Counted from the stretch's first letter, positions 8,654 to 18,426 are shown. The stretch is DNA of 64,000 nucleotides from Chitinophaga sp. YR573 (GCF_900110995.1 NZ_FOJF01000001.1:2621199-2685198), one strand, 5' to 3'. The notes: generated from the letters alone by a model not told the origin. Made by a program: numbers and translations.

Positions 8654-9670
8654 ATGTCTACAGCCAATGCAGATAAATTGAAGGCACTGCGCCTTACCAT
8701 GGACAAGATCGATAAAGATTTCGGTAAAGGGTCCGTGATGATGATGGGAGAGAAGGGCGTGGTTGCCATGGAGGTAATATCTACAGGCTCTCTGGGTCTT
8801 GATATTGCACTGGGTATTGGTGGCCTTCCTAAAGGCAGGATCGTAGAGATCTACGGACCTGAGTCTTCCGGTAAGACGACACTTGCGATACATACAATAG
8901 CAGAAGCGCAGAAGAAAGGCGGTATCTGTGCTATAATAGATGCTGAGCATGCTTTTGACAGTACTTATGCCCAGCGTTTGGGTGTGGATGTTGATTCATT
9001 GCTGATTTCACAGCCGGACCATGGAGAGCAGGGTCTGGAAATTGCGGACCGTTTGATCTTATCAGGAGCGGTAGACGTAGTGGTAATTGACTCCGTAGCT
9101 GCCCTGGTTCCAAAAGGTGAGCTGGAAGGTGAAATGGGAGATAGCAAGATGGGTTTACAGGCCCGTTTGATGTCTCAGGCATTGCGTAAGCTGACGGCTA
9201 CCATTTCAAAGACGAATTGCTGCTGCATATTCATCAACCAGCTGCGTGAGAAGATCGGTGTTATGTTTGGTAATCCGGAAACAACTACCGGTGGTAATGC
9301 CCTGAAGTTCTATGCATCAGTACGTCTAGATATCCGTCGTATGGCACAGATCAAAGATGGTGATGAAGCAGTGGGTAACCGCGTGAAAGTAAAAGTTGTA
9401 AAAAATAAAGTTGCACCTCCCTTCCGCCAGGCTGAGTTTGATATCATCTACGGACATGGTATCTCCAAAGTAGGTGAGATCATTGATATGGGTGTTGAAT
9501 ATGGCATCGTACAAAAAAGCGGCAGCTGGTTCAGTTATGATACCAACAAGTTGGGCCAGGGCCGCGATGCCGTGAAGCAGTTGCTGATCGACAATCCGGA
9601 AGTAGCGAATGAGATTGAAGGGAAAATCAAAGCGAAGATTGCAGCGCAGCAGCTGGAAGCCGCTTCTTAA
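8654..9670 (+). CDS. recA: Recombinase RecA
   Basis: 338 residues. Walker A GPESSGKT at 68-75, Walker B-like [14 protein letters not shown], the L2 loop segment with [28 protein letters not shown], and the C-terminal domain, shorter than in E. coli and not strongly acidic. RecA forms filaments on ssDNA for strand exchange and induces SOS where LexA exists. A single gene with its own promoter and a strong terminator. Confidence 0.98.
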   Translation: MSTANADKLKALRLTMDKIDKDFGKGSVMMMGEKGVVAMEVISTGSLGLDIALGIGGLPKGRIVEIYGPESSGKTTLAIHTIAEAQKKGGICAIIDAEHAFDSTYAQRLGVDVDSLLISQPDHGEQGLEIADRLILSGAVDVVVIDSVAALVPKGELEGEMGDSKMGLQARLMSQALRKLTATISKTNCCCIFINQLREKIGVMFGNPETTTGGNALKFYASVRLDIRRMAQIKDGDEAVGNRVKVKVVKNKVAPPFRQAEFDIIYGHGISKVGEIIDMGVEYGIVQKSGSWFSYDTNKLGQGRDAVKQLLIDNPEVANEIEGKIKAKIAAQQLEAAS

Positions 9671-9724
9671 TTAGAGTTGTTTTAGTTTTAGATATAAGCA
9701 ATTGGGTTAGTTAGTATTACCTAT

Positions 9725-9757
9725 ATCCCCGCCTTTTTCAAGGTGGGGATTTTTTTT
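9725..9757 (+). terminator. recA terminator
   Basis: 11-bp stem ATCCCCGCCTT / AAGGTGGGGAT with one G-U pair, 4-nt loop, followed by eight T. Confidence 0.9.
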
Positions 9758-9763
9758 AGCTGC

Positions 9764-10384
9764 TTACGCAGTAGGTTTCATATCCTTCCAGGCCCATAAA
9801 TATCTACAGGCATAAGTCCGATAAGGAGACCACTTCACAGAGATCTTCAGTAGCTTTTCTCTGAATGCTTTTTTATCTGTTTTATCCAGCTTATATAATT
9901 TGATCATCGCCTGCTGAATTCCCAGGTCATCTATCGCAAATACATCTTCTCTTCCAAGATAAAACATCAGCAACATTTCTACTGTCCAGCGACCTACACC
10001 TTTGATCTGCGTCAGATAGGCAATCACCTCATCATTATCCATCTTTTGCAGCTTCTTATCCGTCAGTTTTTCTTCCACTGTGAAGCGCGCAACGTTGTGA
10101 ACGTAACTTACTTTAGCATTAGATAAACCTATGCTGCGCAAGGTTTCCGGAGCAGTGTCAAGAATCTGCTGTGCAGTGGGTTCTTTCCCATTATACAAAG
10201 CAAGGAAACGCTTGTAAATAACGTCTGCTACTTTTACACTTAGCTGCTGGCTCATGATAGAAGCTATCAGCCGGAGAGCAATATTTTTTCGAATGGCCAG
10301 AGCAGGAAGAGGACTAACCATAATCGGTAAAAACTTTTTGTCTTTACCTAAGTGAACGTGGTAGATTTCTAAAGGTTGAGTCAT
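9764..10384 (-). CDS. DNA-3-methyladenine glycosylase (AlkA-like, HhH-GPD)
   Basis: 206 residues. Helix-hairpin-helix LTQIKGVGRWTVEMLLMF (about 124-141) followed by the Gly/Pro..Asp segment FAIDDLGIQQAM with probable catalytic Asp153. SIMSQQLSVKVADVIYKRF matches the first helices of the domain. The N-terminal TBP-like domain of E. coli AlkA is absent, as in many short bacterial relatives. Role: excision of alkylated purines to start base-excision repair. Convergent with recA. Its downstream end lies 6 nt from the recA T-tract. Confidence 0.9.
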   Translation of the reverse strand: MTQPLEIYHVHLGKDKKFLPIMVSPLPALAIRKNIALRLIASIMSQQLSVKVADVIYKRFLALYNGKEPTAQQILDTAPETLRSIGLSNAKVSYVHNVARFTVEEKLTDKKLQKMDNDEVIAYLTQIKGVGRWTVEMLLMFYLGREDVFAIDDLGIQQAMIKLYKLDKTDKKAFREKLLKISVKWSPYRTYACRYLWAWKDMKPTA

Positions 10385-10403
10385 AACAAGGGTATAAAAA
10401 CAG

Positions 10404-10453
10404 GATGCTCCTGAGACAGCAAAAATAAGAATATTTGCCTGCTCAGGAGCATC
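10404..10453 (-). terminator. Terminator after the M28 family gene
   Basis: Perfect 12-bp stem GATGCTCCTGAG / CTCAGGAGCATC enclosing 26 nt with a second small A/T hairpin; on the minus strand it is followed by CCTGTTTTTATA. Confidence 0.7.
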
Positions 10454-10470
10454 GTTATGTAAGGTGTTAT

Positions 10471-11460
10471 CTAGTACTCGAAAGGCTGCGCGTAAATCAC
10501 CTGCATAATAGTTTGCCCGACTGCCTGTAATGTACGTTTATCAATAACACTCATGTTATCGTTCTGCGTATGCCAGTGAGGAGCAAAATTACCGTTAGGC
10601 TGCAACGCAATAATATCAAACGTAGGTATGTTCGCCATCGTGTTTACATACACATGATCATCCGTAATAGCAGAGCCATTATTCTCATACCGGAAATAAT
10701 CAGAATATCCAAGACGATTCGCCACATCCCAGAACATCTTCATAGGACCATACGCATACTGCTGAGATCCCGCTTCCATAAAGAACTGTGAGCCACGGGC
10801 ACCCACCATATCCAACAGAATACCATAATTAGCTTTATAACCTTTCACATGCGGGTTCTTCGCCCAGTACTGCGTACCAAGGCAAAAGCTGTTCTCCTCT
10901 TCACTGATTCCATAATCTTCCACATCCGTCAGTAAAAGATCCACACCAATACCTTGTTTCTGCGCATGCAATTCACGGGCGGTTTCCAATAGCACCCCAA
11001 CACCACTGGCGCCATCATCGGCACCATCCATCTGTTTGGTTTTATCAAACGCATCCTGATCCGCATGCGGACGAGTATCCCAATGCGATAAAAGAAGGAT
11101 ACGCTGTTTAGCATCCGGATTGAAAGTAGCAATGATATTGATACAAGGGAGAGGCTGTTTCTTAGGTCCCATCACAGTAGTACGCTGTACATACACCGTA
11201 TCCGCCAAAGGTTTTAACTCCTGTATCAGCCATTCAGCACATTTAGGCTGTGCCGGCGTATTGGCAATACGTGGACCAAAGCTCACCTGTTTAGCCGTAA
11301 ATGCATATGCACTGTCTGCATTGAAAACAGGGACTTTCGCTGCCGCAGTCACCTGCTGACTGGCACTATCCGCACCATTGTTCTGGTTATTATTCGTTGA
11401 TTGATTACAGGCACATGCAAACAATGCGATACCCGTAAAAGTGCTGATGATTTTATTCAT
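10471..11460 (-). CDS. M28 family zinc enzyme, probable glutaminyl-peptide cyclotransferase lipoprotein
   Basis: 329 residues with a lipoprotein signal (ALFACAC, Cys16 or Cys18) and an Asn/Gln linker. Zinc-site motifs of the M28 fold: SHWDTRPHAD (His126), DGADDGASG (Asp148/149), VEDYG (Glu181), and HWHTQND (His297). The WDTRPHAD and the single-metal arrangement fit the secreted glutaminyl cyclases (type II QC, as in Porphyromonas) better than aminopeptidases. QC converts N-terminal Gln to pyroglutamate on exported proteins, common in Bacteroidota because signal peptidase often leaves Gln at +1. An aminopeptidase role cannot be excluded. Confidence 0.85.
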   Translation of the reverse strand: MNKIISTFTGIALFACACNQSTNNNQNNGADSASQQVTAAAKVPVFNADSAYAFTAKQVSFGPRIANTPAQPKCAEWLIQELKPLADTVYVQRTTVMGPKKQPLPCINIIATFNPDAKQRILLLSHWDTRPHADQDAFDKTKQMDGADDGASGVGVLLETARELHAQKQGIGVDLLLTDVEDYGISEEENSFCLGTQYWAKNPHVKGYKANYGILLDMVGARGSQFFMEAGSQQYAYGPMKMFWDVANRLGYSDYFRYENNGSAITDDHVYVNTMANIPTFDIIALQPNGNFAPHWHTQNDNMSVIDKRTLQAVGQTIMQVIYAQPFEY

Positions 11461-11480
11461 ATAAAAATGAGTACTGTTTA

Positions 11481-12977
11481 TTATTGGATACTATAACTCA
11501 CGCCACCATCCTTCTCATCTTTCAACTGTATACCTACAGCTAAAAGCTGATTGCGGATCTTGTCGGAAGTAGCATAATCTTTACGGCTTTTAGCTTCTTT
11601 CCTCATCTCAATGAGTAACTGCATAACACCATCAAGCGTATTATCATCAGTAGATAAAGTCTCCGGTTTAAGCGCCAGGATCTCTATCAGATAAATATTC
11701 CATGTTTTCTGCAAAAGCGTGAAAGTCTCTTCACTGATCTCGTGCATTTTAATCTGACCACCCTTCAATGAATTAATCACTGGTGCCAGTTCAAAAAGAT
11801 TCGCCAATACTTTAGCCGTGTTGACATCATCATTCATGAACTCCTGGCATTCGTGGCACCATTCACGTACCTGCTTGTCCAGCTCTTCATTGAGAACACC
11901 TTTCGCCCCGTCGTAGCTCAGTTTCAGCAATACTTCATACGCAGCCCACAAACGTTGCAAACCTTTCTCCGCAGCCTGTAACGCTTCATTGGAGAAATCC
12001 AGGGTACCACGGTAATGTGTCTGCAATACAAAGAAGCGGATCGTCATGGGGCTATAAGGCTTATCCAGCAAAGGATTAGTACCCGCAAACATCTCCGTCA
12101 GTTTGATGGTATTGTTATACGCCTTACCCATTTTACGGCCGTTAATGGTAATCATATTGTTATGCATCCAGTAACGGGCCATCATCTCACCATGCGCCAC
12201 TTCACTCTGTGCTATTTCACACTCATGATGAGGGAATTGCAGGTCCATACCACCACCATGAATATCAAACTGTTTGCCCAGATATTTACTGCTCATAGCA
12301 GAACATTCAATATGCCAGCCAGGGAAACCATCACTCCAGGGACTGGGCCAGCGCATCAGGTGTTCTGGTGGTGCCTTTTTCCACAGGGCAAAATCTACCT
12401 TATTCTTTTTCTCATCCTGACCTTCCAGCTCACGGGTAGTTTCCAGCATATCTTCTAATATGCGGCCACTGAGAATACCATAGTCATGCGTTTCTGCATA
12501 TTTCTTTACATCAAAATATACAGAGCCGTTTTTCTCATAGGCATAACCTTTACCCATGATATTCTTAATCATTTCAATCTGTTCGATGATATGACCGGTA
12601 GCAGTAGGTTCTATGCTTGGTTCCAGACAGTTGAACTGGTGCATAGCCCAATGGTAGAGGTTTGTGTATTTCTGTACCAGTTCCATTGGTTCCAGCTTTT
12701 CCAGCAGGGCTCCTTTGGCTATTTTATCTTCAGCTGCGCGACCTTCTTCCTCGAAGTGACCGGCATCTGTAATATTCCTTACATAACGTACTTTATAGCC
12801 AAGGTGTTGCAGATATCTGAAAACAACATCAAATGTGATATAAGGACGGGCATGACCCAGATGTGACTCCCCGGATACGGTAGGACCGCATACGTACATA
12901 CCAACGTGGCCGGGATACAGAGATTTGAATACTTCCTTTTGCCGTTGTAGCGAATTGTATATTTTAAGCTCAGACAT
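11481..12977 (-). CDS. cysS: Cysteinyl-tRNA synthetase
   Basis: 498 residues, class [20 protein letters not shown] carries the zinc ligand Cys30 and the HIGH motif as HLGH (39-42); further zinc site in WHIECSAMS and HHECEIAQ. The KMSKS loop reads RKMGKAYNN, a KMGKA variant. The C-terminal anticodon region ends in [26 protein letters not shown], as usual. A TATCTTTG -7 box lies about 50 nt upstream. The next gene downstream on the same strand (M28) is 20 nt away, so the two may be cotranscribed. Confidence 0.97.
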   Translation of the reverse strand: MSELKIYNSLQRQKEVFKSLYPGHVGMYVCGPTVSGESHLGHARPYITFDVVFRYLQHLGYKVRYVRNITDAGHFEEEGRAAEDKIAKGALLEKLEPMELVQKYTNLYHWAMHQFNCLEPSIEPTATGHIIEQIEMIKNIMGKGYAYEKNGSVYFDVKKYAETHDYGILSGRILEDMLETTRELEGQDEKKNKVDFALWKKAPPEHLMRWPSPWSDGFPGWHIECSAMSSKYLGKQFDIHGGGMDLQFPHHECEIAQSEVAHGEMMARYWMHNNMITINGRKMGKAYNNTIKLTEMFAGTNPLLDKPYSPMTIRFFVLQTHYRGTLDFSNEALQAAEKGLQRLWAAYEVLLKLSYDGAKGVLNEELDKQVREWCHECQEFMNDDVNTAKVLANLFELAPVINSLKGGQIKMHEISEETFTLLQKTWNIYLIEILALKPETLSTDDNTLDGVMQLLIEMRKEAKSRKDYATSDKIRNQLLAVGIQLKDEKDGGVSYSIQ

Positions 12978-13026
12978 ATCAGATAATTTCGAATAGTAAA
13001 AACCTTCCTCGGCTTTTGTTGGATTG

Positions 13027-13034
13027 CAAAGATA
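13027..13034 (-). promoter_or_regulatory. -7 box of cysS
   Basis: TATCTTTG on the minus strand, 49 nt before the cysS ATG. No clear -33 box. Confidence 0.45.
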
Positions 13035-13082
13035 ATTATTGTTTCGTCAGTGACATTACCATTGAAAAAGCATATAAACCGG

Positions 13083-14201
13083 TTAATGTCCCAGCAGGGT
13101 CAGGTTAGCAATAACAGGGTAATGATCGGACAGATCGGAGTTTATTTTCCTGAAAGAATTGATAATGAATGATTTATCGGTAAAGATGTAATCTATACGC
13201 AGGGTAGGTGCTAATCCGGCAAAGGTACGGCCTATGCCACTGCCCCTGGTAAGGAAGGCATCCTGCATAGTTCCCCTGATGGTAAAGTAGGTGTACGAAG
13301 CAGGAGTATCGTTGAAGTCGCCACATACAATGGTAGGATAAGGGCTCGTTTTGATGAAAGCCGCTACAATATCTGCCTGCCGGCTACGGCCCACATATGC
13401 ATCCTTCATTTTCTCCACAATATTGCGGGTAGCTACCAGCCCGGTATCTTCCTGTTTTTTTATCTTTTCTATAAAACGGTAATCCCTTTCATTGAACCGG
13501 TAAGATGCCAGGTGCATATTGAAGACACGGATGGTATCTCCGTTTTTAACGATATCAGCGTAAATGAGACTTTCACTTAATGGCCCTGTAGACATCTTCA
13601 GCTTGCCGGATTTGATGATAGGGGAACGGGAATAAATGATAGATCCCCAGTGTTGCATCCCGTCCCGGTTAAAATCGCTGGAAAAGTAACGGTAGGGCAA
13701 TCTCATTTCACGGGAAATATCTTCCCGGTTATTGAAATCATTCTTCTTCTCCGAAGTATAAAAATCCTGGAAACAAACGATGTCCATGTCCTGCTTGTTG
13801 ATCAAAGCAAACATAGCCTGACGGTTGTATTTACTGTCTTTCTCCTTGTAAAGTCCAAACTGCGCTACGTTGTAGCTCATGATGTTGATACTTCCTTCAG
13901 GATTGGCAAACTGTTTTTTAGTAGACGGTAAGTTGAATGCAATGAAAGCCGCAATGGATTTCCACCCGATAACGATAGCCAGTAAAGATAAAAGACAGTA
14001 TTTGAAATCGAATATGAGCCAGCAGATAAAAAAGAGTATCAGCGCAAGTAGTAATAAAGGGAATAAAAGGGTAATAAAACTGATAGGCCACCACTGTTCA
14101 GGTGACACATAGGGAGCCAGGCATGCTACCAGGAACAGCAGCAATACAATGACGTTTACTGTCAGAAAAAAACCTTTTGTAAAAAGCTTCAAAAATCTCA
14201 A
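13083..14201 (-). CDS. Membrane-anchored endonuclease/exonuclease/phosphatase (EEP) protein, copy 1
   Basis: 372 residues. Residues 1-95 form about three membrane segments (FFLTVNVIVLLLFLVACL; FITLLFPLLLLALILFFICW); the remainder is an EEP fold facing outward: INIMSYNVAQF (metal-binding Asn), DIVCFQDFY, NMHLASYRF (His), VCGDFNDTPAS (Asp/Asn), LRIDYIF and SDHYPV (final Asp-His). The usual metal-binding Glu of the LQE motif is Asp here. Substrate unknown; the family covers DNase I-like nucleases and phosphodiesterases acting on lipids or cyclic nucleotides. Tandem paralogue of the next gene, 41 nt away. Confidence 0.85.
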   Translation of the reverse strand: MRFLKLFTKGFFLTVNVIVLLLFLVACLAPYVSPEQWWPISFITLLFPLLLLALILFFICWLIFDFKYCLLSLLAIVIGWKSIAAFIAFNLPSTKKQFANPEGSINIMSYNVAQFGLYKEKDSKYNRQAMFALINKQDMDIVCFQDFYTSEKKNDFNNREDISREMRLPYRYFSSDFNRDGMQHWGSIIYSRSPIIKSGKLKMSTGPLSESLIYADIVKNGDTIRVFNMHLASYRFNERDYRFIEKIKKQEDTGLVATRNIVEKMKDAYVGRSRQADIVAAFIKTSPYPTIVCGDFNDTPASYTYFTIRGTMQDAFLTRGSGIGRTFAGLAPTLRIDYIFTDKSFIINSFRKINSDLSDHYPVIANLTLLGH

Positions 14202-14242
14202 CTGCTATTGCTTTTTGCTTAAAGATAGTAGAAAGAGAGAAA

Positions 14243-15340
14243 TTAATTTCTTTTTAGAGAGAACGTGGCCATTACAGGAAAATGTTCAAACCCTTTCTTC
14301 TTAAATGTATGGTAATCCAGGATGTTAAAAGAAGGCTGGGCAAGGATATAATCAATTCGCAGCGTTGGAGATAAAAAGGACAAAGTCCTGCCTAAGCCAA
14401 AACCATGACTGAGAAAAGCATCCTGCATGTTATTGCTGATGGTATTATAAGTATAAGATACGGGTATATCATTGAAATCTCCGCAAACAATTGCCGGATA
14501 AGGACTTGCATCTGCAAGGGATGCAAGCAGACGGGCCTGTTCCGCTCTTTTGTAAATGGTACGGCGCATTTTGCTTACCAGCGTCTTGCCTTCTCCCACA
14601 GCAGGGTCTTTCATCTCGATGAAGGAGTAATCAACTGATTTAAACATGTAGGACTGTAGCTGGGCTGTGAGAATACGCACAGTATCGCCTTGTATAAGTA
14701 TATCTGCCTGAAGTATACTGCTGCCACTGCCAACAGCGCTGTGTCCGCAGGGGATGGCAGAAGCATTTATAATAGGATATTTAGAAAACAGGATGATCCC
14801 ATATTGCCAGGTATACCAGCTTGTTTTATCACAGGTGAAATAGAAGTACCGGTAATGTAGTTGTTGCTGTATATCGGAAATATGATCAGTATAACCGCTT
14901 CTGTTATTGGTGTAAAACTCCTGGAGACAGAGAATATCCGGTTGATTTTCTTTTATAGTATAGTAGATGTTGTTTTTAATAGAAACATCTTCTTTGTATT
15001 CTTTCAATCCCATGCTACTGGTGTTGAAAGTCATAAGGGTGAACTGTTTCCTGCCTTTGGCTTTTATGTCTGATCCCGGGTGTAGTCCAAAACTAACATA
15101 CAATGCAGGGGATGATAATACAAGTGCAAACACACCCATCCAAAGAAATCTCTCTTTATAAATGATCCAGAGAATAAGGAATAAAAAGTTAAGGCACCAG
15201 CATAGCGGAAACAATAAGCCAATAAAGCCACTCGGCCATATTGCCTGCGGATTGAAATGTGGTAGCCAGGATGTGAGGATAAGCATAAAAGCTATCAGCA
15301 CATGTGTATAATATAGCGCACGACGTTTGAACAGGGACAC
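14243..15340 (-). CDS. Membrane-anchored EEP protein, copy 2
   Basis: Paralogue of the preceding protein along its length: similar membrane N-terminus (IWPSGFIGLLFPLCWCLNFL), then FTLMTFNTSSM, ILCLQEFYTNN (Glu kept), VCGDFNDIPVS, LRIDYIL, EHFPVMATF. The catalytic His of the HL motif is replaced: TAQLQSY here against NMHLASY in copy 1. I place the start at the GTG at 15340 (VSLFKRR, aligning with MRFLKLF of copy 1), because the in-frame ATG at 15379 lies inside the terminator hairpin of the upstream rhomboid gene. Function unknown; hydrolytic activity may be altered. Confidence 0.75.
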   Translation of the reverse strand: MSLFKRRALYYTHVLIAFMLILTSWLPHFNPQAIWPSGFIGLLFPLCWCLNFLFLILWIIYKERFLWMGVFALVLSSPALYVSFGLHPGSDIKAKGRKQFTLMTFNTSSMGLKEYKEDVSIKNNIYYTIKENQPDILCLQEFYTNNRSGYTDHISDIQQQLHYRYFYFTCDKTSWYTWQYGIILFSKYPIINASAIPCGHSAVGSGSSILQADILIQGDTVRILTAQLQSYMFKSVDYSFIEMKDPAVGEGKTLVSKMRRTIYKRAEQARLLASLADASPYPAIVCGDFNDIPVSYTYNTISNNMQDAFLSHGFGLGRTLSFLSPTLRIDYILAQPSFNILDYHTFKKKGFEHFPVMATFSLKRN

Positions 15341-15367
15341 GGGGTGGGGTTTAAAGGCATAAGTAAA

Positions 15368-15399
15368 ATAAAAAAACATCCGGGTATTCCGGATGTTTC
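15368..15399 (-). terminator. Terminator of the rhomboid operon
   Basis: Stem AAACATCCGG / CCGGATGTTT, 5-nt loop, with a long T-tract on the minus strand (A70-A76 on plus). It ends the rlmD-rhomboid-rhomboid run. Confidence 0.85.
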
Positions 15400-15409
15400 T
15401 CTGTTATAT

Positions 15410-16174
15410 TTATTTTACCATGTTAAGGCTGTTAGGCCCTTTAGGATGGGAAAAATGTGTGATCTTATAAAGGATCCTGTTAAAGCCGGAGCCGAGGTCA
15501 TTGCCCTTTCTCCACTGTTGCATATAAATAAAACCGGTAAGACCACCACCCAATAATGCAGGCAGGTAAGTCATATCATGTTGTGTAACCACGTGTGTGC
15601 CTACATTTATAATAATAAACAGGATGGTAATTATCCACAGGGGAATACCACCGGATAACAGTGGATAGATGCGGTAATTTGGAGCGATGGTAGTAGCTCC
15701 TATCGCCAGTGCCATGATGCTGGCAGAAGCCCCTGTCATAGCAGCATATGGTTGCAGGTCGCGGAAAGAAGGAATCAGCTGCATCCCTAAAAGGTAAAAC
15801 ACGATACCACAAAGGCCGCTGTAGATATAGAGGGGAAGAATGCGTCTGTGCCCGGCCAGACCTTGTAAGAAGGAGCCGAAAACCCATAGCCAGATCATAT
15901 TGCTGAATATCATCCAGAAGCTGTTATGTGCAAAAAGAGACGTGATAATGCTCCACGGGCTATGTAATACCTGTTGGATACTTCCTGATAAAATTATCCT
16001 GCTCAGTACTTCTCTGTTAAATCTTTCTGTCGTATTGCCTTCAATGTTGTAAATGATCTGTGTAAAGAACAACAGCATGAACACGGTAATGTTTACCAGC
16101 AACAGCTGTGTAACCATGTTCCTCCGGTCTCCCAGTGATAGCTGTATTATTCCTCTGTTTTCCTCCTGATGCAT
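15410..16174 (-). CDS. Rhomboid family protein, probably inactive (catalytic His missing)
   Basis: 254 residues with about six membrane helices and rhomboid landmarks: HNSFWMIFSNMIWLWVFG (TM2), GASAS with Ser150 (TM4), and PALLGGGLTGFIYM (TM6). In active rhomboids TM6 reads AHxxGxxxG; here the position is Leu207 (codon TTA), so the Ser-His dyad is broken. The second TM2 His of the HxxxN motif is also replaced (Met88, Asn92 kept). Compare the intact neighbour. It is therefore likely a pseudoprotease like iRhoms and derlins, which bind rather than cut membrane proteins. 16 nt after the intact copy, same operon. Confidence 0.85.
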   Translation of the reverse strand: MHQEENRGIIQLSLGDRRNMVTQLLLVNITVFMLLFFTQIIYNIEGNTTERFNREVLSRIILSGSIQQVLHSPWSIITSLFAHNSFWMIFSNMIWLWVFGSFLQGLAGHRRILPLYIYSGLCGIVFYLLGMQLIPSFRDLQPYAAMTGASASIMALAIGATTIAPNYRIYPLLSGGIPLWIITILFIIINVGTHVVTQHDMTYLPALLGGGLTGFIYMQQWRKGNDLGSGFNRILYKITHFSHPKGPNSLNMVK

Positions 16175-16190
16175 GGCATAAAGTTGTGTG

Positions 16191-16997
16191 TTAATAAAAA
16201 TGCTGTCGGTTCTTTCTGTTCCATGTCTTCAATAAGAGGTAGCTGAACAGTACTCCGCCAAGGTGGGCGAAGTGGGCTACGTTATCGCCTGCAGAGTTCT
16301 GGATACCGGATATCAGTTCAAGTACTATCAGGAAGCCAATGAAATACTTGGCTTTGACCGGAAACAGGAAGTAGAGATATAAAAGATTGTTCGGGAAGAG
16401 GTATCCAAAAGCAAAGAGGATCCCGAATACAGCGCCTGAAGCTCCGAGGGTAGCGGTATCGCGGTAGTCGCTTACATATTGCTGTAAGAATACTTTAGTA
16501 GCTTCCATCTGCTCAGGCGTGGTAGGATAACTGGTTAACTCATAACCGCGGAAGGTAAGGTCGTACTTGTTTTGCAGCATTACGAAGTTACTGGCGGAAG
16601 GAGCAGACAGGAAGGCCTGTATATCTTTACTGAGTGAGATGTTCTCGTACGTCAGCACTCCAAGGTGACAGAGGGCTGCACCCAGGCCGCAAACCATATA
16701 GAATATCAGGAAACGTTTGGGCCCCCAGATATTTTCCAGTGTAGCACCAAACATCCACAAGGTGAACATATTCATGAACAGGTGTTCAAGAGAGCCATGC
16801 ATGAACAGGTGAGTGATCAGCTGATGCGGCTTAAAGAGGTCCGAACCCCAGTAATGCAGTGCAAAAAGGTCTTCAATTTTATGGTCCAGACTTGCACCCA
16901 GCGTGTATTGTGCAAGGAATACCAAACCGTTGATGATCAGAAGGTTTTTGATCACGGTGGGAAGAATTTCAAATCTGCTGGGCCTGAACTCACTCAT
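16191..16997 (-). CDS. Rhomboid intramembrane serine protease
   Basis: 268 residues with all catalytic features: FMHGSLEHLFMNMFTLWMFG in TM2, GASGAVFG with Ser187 in TM4, and AHFAHLGGVLFSY with His245 in TM6. A long loop (about residues 115-180) separates TM3 and TM4. It cleaves transmembrane segments within the inner membrane; substrates unknown. Lies between rlmD (16 nt) and the His-less paralogue (16 nt), so all three are probably one transcript. Confidence 0.92.
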   Translation of the reverse strand: MSEFRPSRFEILPTVIKNLLIINGLVFLAQYTLGASLDHKIEDLFALHYWGSDLFKPHQLITHLFMHGSLEHLFMNMFTLWMFGATLENIWGPKRFLIFYMVCGLGAALCHLGVLTYENISLSKDIQAFLSAPSASNFVMLQNKYDLTFRGYELTSYPTTPEQMEATKVFLQQYVSDYRDTATLGASGAVFGILFAFGYLFPNNLLYLYFLFPVKAKYFIGFLIVLELISGIQNSAGDNVAHFAHLGGVLFSYLLLKTWNRKNRQHFY

Positions 16998-17013
16998 TTA
17001 TTAACTGATTCTA

Positions 17014-18426
17014 TTAATGATTAATCCTTTTTTCCAGTAACACCACATTTTCTATATGGTGGGTGTGTGGGAACATATCCACTGGTTGTATCTTTTTTAC
17101 AACATATAACTGGTCCAGTAAAGCCAGATCTCTTGCCTGTGTTGCCGGGTTACAGCTTACATATACAATACGGGGGGCTGCAATTTCCAGTAATTTGTTT
17201 ACCAGCTTTTCATGCATACCCGCCCTTGGAGGGTCTGTTATCACTACATCCGGTTGCCCATGTTGAGCAAAGAAAGCATCGTTGCAAATATCTACCACAT
17301 CGCCTGCAAAAAAGGTAGCGTTCTTCACGTTATTCATTTCTGCATTTTCAACTGCATCATCTATCGCCTCTTTTATCAGTTCTATCCCTATTACCTTGCC
17401 TGCCTGTGGAGATACAAAAATACCAATACTGCCTGTTCCGCAATACAGGTCATAAACAATTTCTGTTCCTGTTAAGCCTGCAAATTCCCTGGTTACCTGG
17501 TATAATGCTTCTCCCTGGTAGGTATTAGTCTGGAAAAACGACTTGGGGCCTATCTTAAATACAAAATCTTCCAGTTTTTCTTCCACATATCCTTTTCCGT
17601 AATATACTTTAGGATCCAGGTCGAAAATAGTATCGTTCCCTTTGGGGTTGATGGTATACAGTATGGTAGTGATACCGGGTACTGTTGCCAGCAGGTGGTC
17701 CAGCAGGGCTTCCCTGTCTTTTTTGTTCTCGTGGTGGATCACCAGGTTTACCATCACCTCCCCGGTGGTGCAGATCCTGACGATCAGGTTGCGCAGCCAC
17801 CCTTCCTGGGCACGGATATCGTAAAAAGAGAGGTCGTTTGCCAGTGCATATGCCTTAATGGTATTGCGGATGGCATTTACCGGCTCTGCCTGCAGGTAAC
17901 AGGTATTTATATCCAATACTTTATCGAATAACTTGGGTACATGGAATCCCAGGGCATTACGCCGGGGGATTACCCCATCTTCTCCGATCTCATCTGCCAG
18001 CAGATAGGCTTTGTTACTGAAGGTAAACTCCAGTTTATTGCGGTAATGAGTAGAAAAACGGGAACCCATGATAGGTTGCATGGGGGGCAATTCCAGTTTC
18101 CCGATACGCTGAAGGTTATCTGCCACCTGCTGCTGTTTGTATTCCAGCTGCTGGGCATAGGGTAACATCTGCCATTTACAGCCGCCACAGTTTCCAAAAT
18201 GTTCGCAAAAGGGCTTTACGCGGTTTTCCGCGTAGCTATGAATGTGTATGGCTTTCCCCTCTGCCCAGTCCTTTTTGTTTTTACCGAGCCTTACATCCAC
18301 TACATCTCCGGGAACCACGCCCCCTTCTATAAATATCACCTTTCCGTCAATACGGGCCAGTGCTTTCCCTTCTGCGGCATAAGCGCTAACCGGTACTTTT
18401 TCCAGAATAACATTTTTTTTCCTCAC
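17014..18426 (-). CDS. rlmD: 23S rRNA (uracil-5-)-methyltransferase, RumA/RlmD family
   Basis: 470 residues. N-terminal TRAM domain (to about 65), Fe-S cysteines Cys74, Cys80, Cys83 and Cys176, SAM-binding VYDLYCGTGSIGIF, DPPRAGMHEKL, and the catalytic Cys in VYVSCNPATQARD. The family makes m5U in 23S rRNA (U1939 for RlmD); some Bacteroidota and Gram-positive members modify other positions, so the exact site is inferred. The start is GTG; no in-frame ATG is near, and the promoter -7 box ends 5 nt before it, implying a nearly leaderless mRNA. Confidence 0.88.
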   Translation of the reverse strand: MRKKNVILEKVPVSAYAAEGKALARIDGKVIFIEGGVVPGDVVDVRLGKNKKDWAEGKAIHIHSYAENRVKPFCEHFGNCGGCKWQMLPYAQQLEYKQQQVADNLQRIGKLELPPMQPIMGSRFSTHYRNKLEFTFSNKAYLLADEIGEDGVIPRRNALGFHVPKLFDKVLDINTCYLQAEPVNAIRNTIKAYALANDLSFYDIRAQEGWLRNLIVRICTTGEVMVNLVIHHENKKDREALLDHLLATVPGITTILYTINPKGNDTIFDLDPKVYYGKGYVEEKLEDFVFKIGPKSFFQTNTYQGEALYQVTREFAGLTGTEIVYDLYCGTGSIGIFVSPQAGKVIGIELIKEAIDDAVENAEMNNVKNATFFAGDVVDICNDAFFAQHGQPDVVITDPPRAGMHEKLVNKLLEIAAPRIVYVSCNPATQARDLALLDQLYVVKKIQPVDMFPHTHHIENVVLLEKRINH

